From Vicinamibacterales bacterium (GTDB taxonomy: Bacteria; Acidobacteriota; Vicinamibacteria; Vicinamibacterales; SCN-69-37): a stretch of 64,000 bases of DNA. Shown here piece by piece: positions 41,999 through 49,427 of this stretch; position 1 is the stretch's first letter; every line of letters begins with the position of its first letter. The notes below the pieces were generated by a model. The model saw only the letters and a list, made by a program, of their open reading frames with translations, was not told the origin of the DNA and did no database searches. The stretch is from NCBI GenBank assembly GCA_030827135.1, contig JAURFE010000001.1, positions 214,569-278,568 on the forward strand, written 5' to 3'. A program made the position numbers and the translations under genes.

Positions 41999-42568
41999 AT
42001 GGACGTCAAGGATCTCAAAGAGCTTTCGGCCGAAGTCTCCAAACGGATGAGTGGCGCGCTTGAACATGTGCGCAAGGAACTGAGCGGCGTGCGGACGGGC
42101 CGCGCGTCAGTATCGATCCTGGACCCGGTCCAGGTCGAAGCGTACGGCGGCCTCATGCCACTCAATCAGGTCGCGCAGCTCTCCATCCCCGAACCTTCAC
42201 TGATCGTCGCGCAGCCGTTTGACCCGCAGTTGACCGGCGCGATCGAACGCGCGATCCAGAAGAGCAACCTCGGCCTCAATCCGGCATCCGACGGCAAGGT
42301 GCTGCGCATTCCGCTGCCGTCGCTCACCGAGGAACGGCGCAAGGAACTGTCGCGCCTCGTCCACAAGTACGCCGAAGATGGCCGCAACGCGATGCGCCAG
42401 GTGCGCCGCGACGCCAACGACCGCCTGAAGAAAATGCTCAAGGACCACGCGATCTCCGAAGATGATGAACGGCGCGGGCTCGAAGACGTGCAGAAGATCA
42501 CGGACCAGCACGTGGCCATGATCGACGACATGCAGAAGAAAAAAGACGTCGAGCTCCTCGGCAAATAG
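41999..42568 (+). CDS. frr: Ribosome recycling factor
   Basis: This 189-residue protein has domain I helices with GALEHVRKELSGVRTGRASV, then the domain II segment LDPVQVEAYGGLMPLNQVAQ, and PSLTEERRKELSRLVHKYAEDGRNAMRQVRRDAND (quoted in part). With EF-G it splits post-termination ribosomes. It lies 25 bp after pyrH, and thrC follows 2 bp later. Confidence 0.98.
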   Translation: MDVKDLKELSAEVSKRMSGALEHVRKELSGVRTGRASVSILDPVQVEAYGGLMPLNQVAQLSIPEPSLIVAQPFDPQLTGAIERAIQKSNLGLNPASDGKVLRIPLPSLTEERRKELSRLVHKYAEDGRNAMRQVRRDANDRLKKMLKDHAISEDDERRGLEDVQKITDQHVAMIDDMQKKKDVELLGK

Positions 42569-42570
42569 CC

Positions 42571-43743
42571 GTGGCCACCTACTTCAGTCATCTCGAATGT
42601 TCGGTGCCCTGTGGGGCGCCAGCCTACGACGCCCGCACGACGCAGCATCTCTGCACGTGCGGTGCGCCGCTTCTCGCACGGTATGACATGGAGGCCGCCA
42701 AGGCGTGGTCGCGCGACTCCCTGGCCGCCCGGGAGCCCTCGATGTGGCGATATCGCGAGTTGATGCCGCTGTTCGACGGCGAGGCGCCGGTGACGCTTGG
42801 AGAAGGCTGGACGCCGCTGCCCCATGCGAAGCGTCTGGGTGCCGCCGTCGGTCTCTCGCAGCTGTACATCAAGGACGAATCGCTCAACCCCACGAACTCC
42901 TTCAAGGCGCGGGGCCTCTCGGCAGCCGTGACGCGCGCGCACCATCTGGGCGCGAAGGTGCTGTCGATCCCGACGGCCGGCAACGCAGGCAATGCGATGG
43001 CCGCGTACGCCGCCCTGGCCGGAATCACCGCGAAGGTGTTCATGCCCAAGGACGTCAAGACGCCGTTCATTCGTGAATGTGAACTGTACGGCGCCGACGT
43101 TACGCTGGTGGACGGCCTGATCACCGACGCCGGTCGCATCGCCGCCGAAACGGGCAAACCGCTCGACTGGTACGACGTCTCCACGCTCAAGGAGCCCTAC
43201 CGCATCGAAGGCAAGAAGACGATGGGGTATGAGCTGGCGGAGCAGTTCAACTGGGAGCTGCCCGACTGGATCATCTACCCGACCGGCGGCGGCACGGGCA
43301 TGGTCGGCATGTGGAAGGCCTTCGCGGAGATGAGCGAACTGGGCTGGATCGATCCGGTGAAGCGCCCGAAGATGGTGACGGTGCAGGCCGCCGGGTGCGC
43401 CCCGATCATCAAGGCCTACGATGAAGGCGCCGAACGGTCGGTGCTGTGGCCGAATGCCCATACCGCGGCAGACGGGCTGCGTGTGCCGAAGGCCATCGGC
43501 GACTTCCTCGTCCTGCGCGCCGTACGCGAAAGCGGCGGCGGTGCCGTGGCCGTGACCGACGCCGACATGATCGCGTGTATGCGCGAGATCGGGCGCCTGG
43601 AAGGCGTCAGCGCTGCGCCCGAAGGCGGCGCCGCCCTGCACGCCATCAAGGTGCTCATCGCCCAGGGCCGCATCCAGCCGCACGAAAAGGTCGTGCTGTT
43701 CAACACCGGCGGCGCGCTCAAGTATCTGGACGTCCTCGGATGA
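42571..43743 (+). CDS. thrC: Threonine synthase
   Basis: This 390-residue PLP enzyme is read from a GTG 2 bp after frr. The N-terminus carries a CxC-type zinc-ribbon remnant (HLECSVPCGAP...HLCTCGAPL). The PLP lysine lies in NPTNSFKARGL, the phosphate loop is PTAGNAGNAMAAYAA, and the C-terminal motif is GGTGMVGMW. It converts O-phosphohomoserine to threonine. The family also contains threonine dehydratases, but the N-terminal extension and length fit threonine synthase. Confidence 0.88.
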   Translation: MATYFSHLECSVPCGAPAYDARTTQHLCTCGAPLLARYDMEAAKAWSRDSLAAREPSMWRYRELMPLFDGEAPVTLGEGWTPLPHAKRLGAAVGLSQLYIKDESLNPTNSFKARGLSAAVTRAHHLGAKVLSIPTAGNAGNAMAAYAALAGITAKVFMPKDVKTPFIRECELYGADVTLVDGLITDAGRIAAETGKPLDWYDVSTLKEPYRIEGKKTMGYELAEQFNWELPDWIIYPTGGGTGMVGMWKAFAEMSELGWIDPVKRPKMVTVQAAGCAPIIKAYDEGAERSVLWPNAHTAADGLRVPKAIGDFLVLRAVRESGGGAVAVTDADMIACMREIGRLEGVSAAPEGGAALHAIKVLIAQGRIQPHEKVVLFNTGGALKYLDVLG

Positions 43744-43744
43744 C

Positions 43745-44758
43745 ATGTCGATAGGCATCCTCTTCACCGGCGGCACCATCGCGATGCGCGTGGATCCGGT
43801 GTCCGGAGCGGCGGCGCCCTCCATGTCCGCCGCCGACATCGTCGCAGAGATTCCCACGCTGGGACAGGTTGCCGACTTCGAGATTGAAGAATTCTCGCGC
43901 CTGCCTGGACCGCACGTCACGCCAGAACAGATGTGGCGGCTCGCCTGCCGTGCGGCCGCGTGGCTCGATCGGCCGGACATCGACGGCCTCGTCATCACAC
44001 ACGGCACCGACACGATCGAAGAGACGGCGTTTCTGCTCGACCTAGTGCTGACATCCGACAAACCCGTCGTCCTGGTCGGCGCCATGCGCACGGTGTCCGA
44101 TCCGAGTTGGGACGGCCCGGCGAATCTGATCGCCGCCGTCCGCGTGGCGGCCACGGACGGCGCGCGCGGGCTCGGCGTGCTGGTGGTCATGGATGACCAC
44201 GTGTTCCCTGCGCGCGAAGTGCGGAAACTCCACACCGAATCGTCCGGGTCCTTCTCGACGCCTGAGTTCGGGCCCCTGGGCGTCGTGGACTCCGGACGCG
44301 TGGTGCTTCGTCGCCGCACCGTCGCGCGTCCGCAGTGGCAGGATCCAGGCGCCGAGCCGGGCTTGCGTGTCCAGCGGCTCGATCCACGCGTCGCCCTCAT
44401 CCAGGCGTACACAGGCATGGACGACTTCCTGATTCGATCGCTGATCGGTCACGACACGCGCGGCCTCGCCATTGTCGCGTTCGGGCGAGGCAACGTCCCG
44501 CCGTCCATCGTGCCGGTGATCGCGGATGCCGTGTCATCGGGCATGCTCGTGACGGTGTCGTCCCGGTCGATGGCCGGCCGCGTCGAAGCACGCTACGGCT
44601 ACGACGGCGGCGGGCTGCAGCTGAAGAACGCCGGTGCCGTGCTTGCCGGCGACTTGTCGGCGTCACAGGCCAGACTGCTGCAGATGGTCGCCCTCGGACT
44701 GTACGGCGACGTACCGCGAGCCGCCGAGTTGATCCGTCATTTCGCCGACTGCGATTGA
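43745..44758 (+). CDS. Asparaginase/glutaminase family protein (type I-like)
   Basis: This 337-residue protein has both catalytic threonine motifs: FTGGTIAMR near residue 8 and VITHGTDTIEETAF near residue 83. VVLVGAMR and GLAIVAFGRGNVPP also match the family. It has no signal peptide, so it is cytoplasmic, hydrolysing L-asparagine or a related amide. It starts 1 bp after the thrC stop, consistent with an aspartate-family amino-acid operon. The 3' end overlaps the convergent PepSY gene by 22 bp. Confidence 0.88.
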   Translation: MSIGILFTGGTIAMRVDPVSGAAAPSMSAADIVAEIPTLGQVADFEIEEFSRLPGPHVTPEQMWRLACRAAAWLDRPDIDGLVITHGTDTIEETAFLLDLVLTSDKPVVLVGAMRTVSDPSWDGPANLIAAVRVAATDGARGLGVLVVMDDHVFPAREVRKLHTESSGSFSTPEFGPLGVVDSGRVVLRRRTVARPQWQDPGAEPGLRVQRLDPRVALIQAYTGMDDFLIRSLIGHDTRGLAIVAFGRGNVPPSIVPVIADAVSSGMLVTVSSRSMAGRVEARYGYDGGGLQLKNAGAVLAGDLSASQARLLQMVALGLYGDVPRAAELIRHFADCD

Positions 44759-45282
44759 GCGGCGGCCTTGCGCGCCTTCACGCGCCGTTTGTTGAGGAAC
44801 GGCCAGAGCCACATCCACATGCCGCTGCCCCACAGAAACAGCAGGACAATCGCGGATGGGAAGACGATCCACATCTTGTAGGTGTCGCTGACGATCGACC
44901 CGTCGTGCAGGGCTTCGAGCCAGTCACTGCGGCGGTAGGCCACCTGCATGACACGACCGTCGGTGGTGTCGATCTGCACTTCCCAGTCGTTCGTCAGCGT
45001 GGCCTTGGCCACGCCGCGATCGGGACGCACGTCCAGACGTTTCACATCCTCCCACCCGGCGACCTTCACCTCGGGATGCTGATACGTCTTGAGCGCCGTG
45101 AGGATATCCGTGAGCTCGATGTGCGGCGCCTTTTCGCGCCCGCGATGCTCGACCGGCTGCACCCACGACCAGTGCTTCTTCAACTGGAGGACTATGCCGC
45201 TGCCGATCACCACGAGCAGGGGGATCGCGATCAGCGCGCTGCCCCAGTAGTGGAGCCTTCGGTTCAAGACATTGCCGGACAT
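44737..45282 (-). CDS. PepSY-associated transmembrane protein
   Basis: This 181-residue protein has an N-terminal helix (SALIAIPLLVVIGSGIVLQL), a periplasmic PepSY-like domain of about 100 residues (VAKATLTNDWEVQIDTTDGRVM) and a C-terminal helix with a tryptophan-rich end (LLFLWGSGMWMWLWPFL). The RLHYWGSALIAIP opening is typical of PepSY-TM proteins linked to iron uptake or haem/flavin reductases. No receptor or transporter gene adjoins it here, so the role is open. It lies 47 bp after pfkA. Confidence 0.75.
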   Translation of the reverse strand: MSGNVLNRRLHYWGSALIAIPLLVVIGSGIVLQLKKHWSWVQPVEHRGREKAPHIELTDILTALKTYQHPEVKVAGWEDVKRLDVRPDRGVAKATLTNDWEVQIDTTDGRVMQVAYRRSDWLEALHDGSIVSDTYKMWIVFPSAIVLLFLWGSGMWMWLWPFLNKRRVKARKAAAQSQSAK

Positions 45283-45329
45283 GGAGTTAGCCGAATGATC
45301 GTAGGAGGCCTGGCTGTGTACTACCAGCC

Positions 45330-46409
45330 CTAGTCACCAAAGCAGATGCCGACGTGTCGCGCGGACCGCACGATGTCCGACCCGAGAGGCACCGCGCGGG
45401 TGCGCCCGACAATGTCCTCAATGGGAATCGGCACGACATCGGGCGGATGCAGGGCCGTCATCACGCCGAACGTGCCCTGCTGCATCAGCTCGAAGGCGTA
45501 CGTCCCGAAGCGCGTGGCGAGCATCCGGTCATACGCCGTCGGCGAACCACCGCGCTGGAGGTGACCAAGCACCACATGCCGGCATTCCTTGCCGGTGAGC
45601 GGCTCCAGCTGACGCGCGACCTGCTCGGCGATGCCGCCGAGGCGCTCCATTTTTTCGACCGTGCCGGCGGCCTGCAGCACGCGGCCGCCCCCAACGGCCG
45701 TCGCCCCTTCGGCCGCGACCACAATACTGAAGCGCGCGCCCCATCGCTCGCGCGCGCGGATGTGTTCGGCGACCTTCTCGAGGCTGTAGGGAATCTCCGG
45801 GATCAACACCACGTCCGCCCCGCCGGCGATGCCGGAGTGCAGCGCGATCCACCCGGCATACCGGCCCATCACTTCGACCACCATCACGCGATGATGCGCC
45901 TCGGCCGTCGAATGCAGTCGATCGATCGCATCGGTTGCGCACTCGACCGCCGTCTCAAACCCGAATGTCATCGTCGTCCCGACGATGTCGTTGTCGATGG
46001 TCTTGGGCACGCCGACCATGGGCACGCCGCGCTTCTGCAGTTCGTAAGCGATGGCGAGCGTGCCGTCGCCCCCGATCACCACGAGCCCGTCCAGCCCCAG
46101 TTTGTGGAAGTTCTCAACGCAGCGCGCGGAGTAGTCCACCGGCCCGGCGTCGGTGCTGAGGGGATACGCAAATGGATTGCCGCGATTGGTCGTACCGAGG
46201 ATCGTACCGCCAAACCGCAGGATGCCGGTCACATCACGCGGTGTCAGCACACGCGACCGTTCCGGATAAATCAGACCGTCAAAGCTGTCTTCCAGGCCAA
46301 GGCACTCGACGCCGGCGTTGGCCGCAGACTTCACCACCGCGCGGATGACCGCGTTCAGCCCCGGGGCATCACCGCCGCCCGTCAGGACGCCAATACGCTT
46401 CAATTTCAT
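45330..46409 (-). CDS. pfkA: 6-phosphofructokinase
   Basis: This 359-residue protein has GVLTGGGDAPGLNAVIRA, the nucleotide motif GGDGT (113-117), the substrate motif PKTIDND (135-141), EVMGRYAGWIAL and a C-terminal GHLQRGGSPTAYDR. Gly116 at the phosphate-discriminating position is the ATP-type residue, while Lys136 (PKTIDND rather than PGTIDND) is the residue of PPi-type and mixed clades. ATP use is therefore likely but not certain. It phosphorylates fructose-6-phosphate, in glycolysis or reversibly if PPi-dependent. Confidence 0.9.
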   Translation of the reverse strand: MKLKRIGVLTGGGDAPGLNAVIRAVVKSAANAGVECLGLEDSFDGLIYPERSRVLTPRDVTGILRFGGTILGTTNRGNPFAYPLSTDAGPVDYSARCVENFHKLGLDGLVVIGGDGTLAIAYELQKRGVPMVGVPKTIDNDIVGTTMTFGFETAVECATDAIDRLHSTAEAHHRVMVVEVMGRYAGWIALHSGIAGGADVVLIPEIPYSLEKVAEHIRARERWGARFSIVVAAEGATAVGGGRVLQAAGTVEKMERLGGIAEQVARQLEPLTGKECRHVVLGHLQRGGSPTAYDRMLATRFGTYAFELMQQGTFGVMTALHPPDVVPIPIEDIVGRTRAVPLGSDIVRSARHVGICFGD

Positions 46410-46431
46410 CGGTACAGTGTAAGGGCATCAG

Positions 46432-46463
46432 TCCGTGGTCCGCAGTCCGCAGCCCGGCACCTG
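46432..46463. repeat. (GTCCGCA)n tract upstream of a small ORF
   Basis: GTCCGTGGTCCGCAGTCCGC shows 7-bp spaced copies. Its 13-mer GGTCCGCAGTCCG (46437-46449) recurs exactly in inverted orientation at 46903-46915, beyond the tRNA. Confidence 0.65.
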
Positions 46464-46491
46464 ATACCCTTGTCTGCGAAGGAGCTTGTCG

Positions 46492-46728
46492 ATGTCGCGT
46501 GATGAAGCGAATGCGCTGCTGGCGCTGAAGAATGCCTGGTTGGGCGTGGCGGATACGGCCGGGGCCCTGCAGGGGGCCTTGCCGGGGATCGAGGCACTGG
46601 CCGGGGACACACCGCTGAAAAGTCTCGACCTTGAGACCTATCATCGGCTGGCCTCGGCCCACGCAACCTCCGTGATGGCGCTCAAGGGCCTCATCGACGA
46701 ATTGCAGCGTCAGGCCGCTCGGGACTGA
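46492..46728 (+). CDS. Small hypothetical protein
   Basis: This 78-residue, mostly helical protein (ALLALKNAWLGVADTAGALQ, then a hydrophilic C-terminal helix) is read from the ATG at 46492, which has a strong AAGGAG 7 bp upstream. I do not recognise the family. Codon use (GC-rich third positions) looks coding. A TTG at 46486 is in frame but would lie too close to the ribosome site. It is divergent from pfkA and precedes the tRNA gene. Confidence 0.6.
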   Translation: MSRDEANALLALKNAWLGVADTAGALQGALPGIEALAGDTPLKSLDLETYHRLASAHATSVMALKGLIDELQRQAARD

Positions 46729-46783
46729 TGGGCAGCTCTGTGTTAAGATTTTGGTTCGCCGCACCCGCGGCGAGCCTGTCTGT

Positions 46784-46859
46784 GGGCCGCTAGCTCAGCT
46801 GGGAGAGCGCTACGTTCGCATCGTAGAGGTCGCGAGTTCGATCCTCGCGCGGTCCACCA
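46784..46859 (+). tRNA. tRNA-Ala (anticodon CGC)
   Basis: A full cloverleaf is present: 7-bp acceptor stem GGGCCGC/GCGGTCC (one G-U), D arm with AGCTCAGCTGGGAGAGC, and a 5-bp anticodon stem CTACG/CGTAG around loop TTCGCAT with anticodon CGC (46817-46819). The T arm is GCGAG TTCGATC CTCGC, and the discriminator A is followed by an encoded CCA. It reads GCG alanine codons, frequent in this GC-rich genome. Confidence 0.97.
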
Positions 46860-46882
46860 AACTTCACACACGGTTGACCTTG

Positions 46883-46920
46883 AATCGGGACTGCTGACCA
46901 CCGGACTGCGGACCGATGGG
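46883..46920. repeat. (GGACTGC)n tract between tRNA-Ala and lolA
   Basis: GGGACTGCTGACCACCGGACTGCGGACC is built of decayed 7-bp words (given here in one short run of the tract: CGGACTGCGGACC). It is the inverse of the tract at 46432-46463. The lolA ribosome site follows. Confidence 0.55.
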
Positions 46921-46926
46921 AGTAAC

Positions 46927-47625
46927 ATGGCCCCTATGCCTGTGCGCATGCCGTCCAGAGCCGCCTTCGGGTGGGCCGTGCTTGGCCTGTGGCTGGCCGC
47001 CTGGCCCGGCTCGGGGCCCCTTGCCCAGCCCCCCACGCCGGAGGACCTGCAGCGGTCGCTCCAGAAGCGGTATGCCACCATCAAGGACTTCCGGGCGGAC
47101 TTCACCCAGACCGCCAAGGGCGGCGTGCTTCGGACGGTGGTGAATGAACAGCGCGGCGAGGTCAAGATCAAGAAGCCGGGCCGGATGCGCTGGACGTATG
47201 GGCCACCCGATCGGCACATCTTCGTCGCCGACGGCGCACGCATCTACTTCTACAACCCTGCCGATCGGACGGGACACACCAGCCCCATCCCCACCGGCGA
47301 CAACCTGTCGGCGCCGGCGCTTTTCCTGACCGGGCGCGGCGACCTGGAGCGCGATTTCACCGCCGCCATGCCCGCCACCCAGCCGGCGGCCGAGTGGCAA
47401 CTCGTCCTGACGCCCAAACGCAAGCAGGAGGACTTCACGTCCCTCGCGGTCTTCGTGGATCGCGCCTCCCTCGCCTACAGGGGCTTCGCGTGGACCGACC
47501 ACCAGGGCGCCGCACACACCATCCGCTTTTCGAACCTGCGTGAAAACGTCGGCCTCTCGGACACGGAGTTCGCGTACTCCTTCCCACGGGGCACCCACAT
47601 CACGACATCCGGTGGAGGCCTGTAA
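46927..47625 (+). CDS. lolA: Outer-membrane lipoprotein carrier protein LolA
   Basis: This 232-residue protein has a signal peptide (AAFGWAVLGLWLAAWPGSG...LAQ). The LolA fold includes LQKRYATIKDFRADFTQTA, KIKKPGRMRWTYGPPDRHIFVADG and a later VLTPKRKQEDF. It ferries lipoproteins from LolCDE to the outer membrane. The ATG at 46927 follows GGGAG; in-frame ATGs at 46936 and 46948 are possible. It stands 3 bp before a lipoprotein secretin gene, which itself would be a Lol client. Confidence 0.88.
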   Translation: MAPMPVRMPSRAAFGWAVLGLWLAAWPGSGPLAQPPTPEDLQRSLQKRYATIKDFRADFTQTAKGGVLRTVVNEQRGEVKIKKPGRMRWTYGPPDRHIFVADGARIYFYNPADRTGHTSPIPTGDNLSAPALFLTGRGDLERDFTAAMPATQPAAEWQLVLTPKRKQEDFTSLAVFVDRASLAYRGFAWTDHQGAAHTIRFSNLRENVGLSDTEFAYSFPRGTHITTSGGGL

Positions 47626-47628
47626 CCC

Positions 47629-49347
47629 ATGCGCGCTCTGACCCTCGTCGTCGCGCTCGGACTCGCCGCCGGCTGCGCGACCACCAGCACCCTGAAATTG
47701 GCCCAGCGAGCGGAAGCCGCCGAAGACTTCGACCTCGCCGTCGTGCAATACAGCCGGCTCGTGCGCGAGGCCCCCGACAGCAATGAGGCCCGCCTTGGGC
47801 TCGAACGTGCACGGCTGCGTGCCGCGCAACACCACGTGGGCCGGGGGCGGCGGCTCTTCTCGCAGGGACAGTTTGACGATGCGGTGGCGGAACTGCAGCT
47901 GGCAAATGAGCTGAACCCGTCGGATGCGGTCATTGAGTCCGACCTGCGCGCCGCACGCGCGGCACAGCGCGCGCGCCTGGCGTCGCCCGAGGGCGGCCCG
48001 ACCACGCTCGAGAGCCTGATCGCCCGGACGCGGAATCTTCCACCCGCCGGTCTCGACCTGCCCGACGTCGCACTGCCGGCGACGATCGACACGGCCGCCC
48101 AGGCGACCAGCCGCCAGCTGTATCTGATGCTGGCGAGACTCGGTGCGCTGAGTGTGGTCTTTGATCCCACGTTCCGTGAATCGCCCGCTGAAGTGAGCCT
48201 CCGCAACATGACGCTCCGGCAGGGCCTCGATGCGGTCGCCGGGGTGAGCCAGACGTTCTACAAAGTGACGGCCCCCAGGACCATCACGGTGATCCCCGAC
48301 ACGCCGGCGAAACGTCGCGAGTACATCGACGAACACGTCCGCACGTTCTACGTGAGCAACCTCGACATGAAGGAGGTCGTCGATCTGCTGCGCGTCGCCG
48401 GCGATGTGCGCAAACTGCAGGCAACCAGCACGAACACGCTGACCGTAGCTGACACGCCGGAACGCCTTGACACCGTCGCCAAGATTCTTGCGGCGATCGA
48501 CAAGGCCCGGCCCGAAGTCATCATCAACGTCGAGATTCTCGAAATCGATCGCACCAACCTGCGCGAATACGGCCTGCAGCTCGCATCGACCGGCTCATCG
48601 GGCCTTGATGGCGCCATCGGACCGGGCGCCAACCAGACGCTGGAGAGCCTGCGCAACCTCAGCCAGGCCAACATTCTCGTGTCCGGGGTCCCGTCGTTGT
48701 ATTACCGCCTGCTGAAGACCGACACGAACACCCGTACCCTGGCCAACCCCCATCTCCGATCGGTCGACAGCACCCTCGCGCAGGCCAAATTCGGGGAGCG
48801 TGTGCCGATTCCGACCTCCCGCGTGGTGCCCCTCTTCCAGGGCGGCGCGGATCAGCAGGTCATCGAGAACGTCACGTACGAAAACATCGGCGTCAACATT
48901 GACATCACGCCGCGTGTCCACGCCAACAACGACGTCACGCTGCAGGTGAAGGTGTCGCTCAGCAGCGTCTCCGGCACCGGTTTCTCCGGTTATCCCACCT
49001 TCGGCAACCGCGAGATCACGACCACCCTGCGGCTGCGCGATGGCGAAACCAACATCATGGCGGGCCTCATCCGCGACAACGAACGGACGGTGGCCAGCGG
49101 CATCCCCGGGTTCTCCGACCTGCCCGTCATCGGCCGCCTGTTCGCCCGCAACAAACGCGAAACCCAGGAAACCGACATCGTCCTCACCCTGACCCCGCAC
49201 ATCGTCCGGGTGCTCGACCTGACCGAGGAGGACCTGCGCCCGTTCCGGATCCCCAGAGACGGCTCGGGCGTGCTCCCCGTGGAACTGACGCCCATCGTTC
49301 CCCCGCCGCCCAGGGACCCGGTCAAAGGCGGAGGCGGAGGCGGGTAA
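47629..49347 (+). CDS. Lipoprotein secretin with N-terminal TPR region (GspD/PilQ superfamily)
   Basis: This 572-residue protein has a lipoprotein signal (VVALGLAAGC, Cys16), a TPR-like region (about 20-110) and an STN-like domain (SVVFDPTFRESPAEVSLRNM). N-domains with RTFYVSNLDMKEVVDLLR follow, then a secretin core (VEILEIDRTNLREYGLQL, VNIDITPRVHANNDVTL, GLIRDNERTVASGIPG). The C-terminus is Pro- and Gly-rich. Secretins form outer-membrane channels for type II secretion, pili or related systems. It differs from the PilQ at 33624 and has no T2SS genes beside it, so its apparatus is unassigned. Confidence 0.85.
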   Translation: MRALTLVVALGLAAGCATTSTLKLAQRAEAAEDFDLAVVQYSRLVREAPDSNEARLGLERARLRAAQHHVGRGRRLFSQGQFDDAVAELQLANELNPSDAVIESDLRAARAAQRARLASPEGGPTTLESLIARTRNLPPAGLDLPDVALPATIDTAAQATSRQLYLMLARLGALSVVFDPTFRESPAEVSLRNMTLRQGLDAVAGVSQTFYKVTAPRTITVIPDTPAKRREYIDEHVRTFYVSNLDMKEVVDLLRVAGDVRKLQATSTNTLTVADTPERLDTVAKILAAIDKARPEVIINVEILEIDRTNLREYGLQLASTGSSGLDGAIGPGANQTLESLRNLSQANILVSGVPSLYYRLLKTDTNTRTLANPHLRSVDSTLAQAKFGERVPIPTSRVVPLFQGGADQQVIENVTYENIGVNIDITPRVHANNDVTLQVKVSLSSVSGTGFSGYPTFGNREITTTLRLRDGETNIMAGLIRDNERTVASGIPGFSDLPVIGRLFARNKRETQETDIVLTLTPHIVRVLDLTEEDLRPFRIPRDGSGVLPVELTPIVPPPPRDPVKGGGGGG

Positions 49348-49349
49348 TT

Positions 49350-49376
49350 GGCGCGCTCAACCCCAGCGCGCCCTGC
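49350..49376 (-). repeat. REP-like palindrome 2 bp after the secretin stop
   Basis: The minus strand reads GCAG, GGCGCGCT, loop GGGGTTG, AGCGCGCC. The stem matches the family exactly; the foot is GCAG and the loop has diverged. Confidence 0.75.
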
Positions 49377-49377
49377 A

Positions 49378-49424
49378 TTTCCCCATCTCCTCCCCACCCG
49401 CCCATCTGCTAATCTGCTCACCGT
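49378..49424. repeat. Pyrimidine-rich degenerate tandem tract before the MacB-type permease
   Basis: Words CCCCATC, TCCCCAC, GCCCATC, GCTAATC and GCTCACC follow each other at 7-9-bp spacing between the REP-like palindrome and the ATG at 49428. No Shine-Dalgarno sequence is evident there. Confidence 0.5.
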
Positions 49425-49427
49425 CAT

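Noticed and set aside
42166-44418. 750-codon minus-strand open frame opposite frr, thrC and the asparaginase
   Set aside because: It is antisense to three clearly recognisable genes, Arg/Ser/Thr-rich, and arises from the high GC3 of the plus strand.
46743-47243. Minus-strand frame containing GSNSRPLRCERSALPAELAAH
   Set aside because: This well-known peptide is the antisense translation of a tRNA gene; here it overlies tRNA-Ala and part of lolA.
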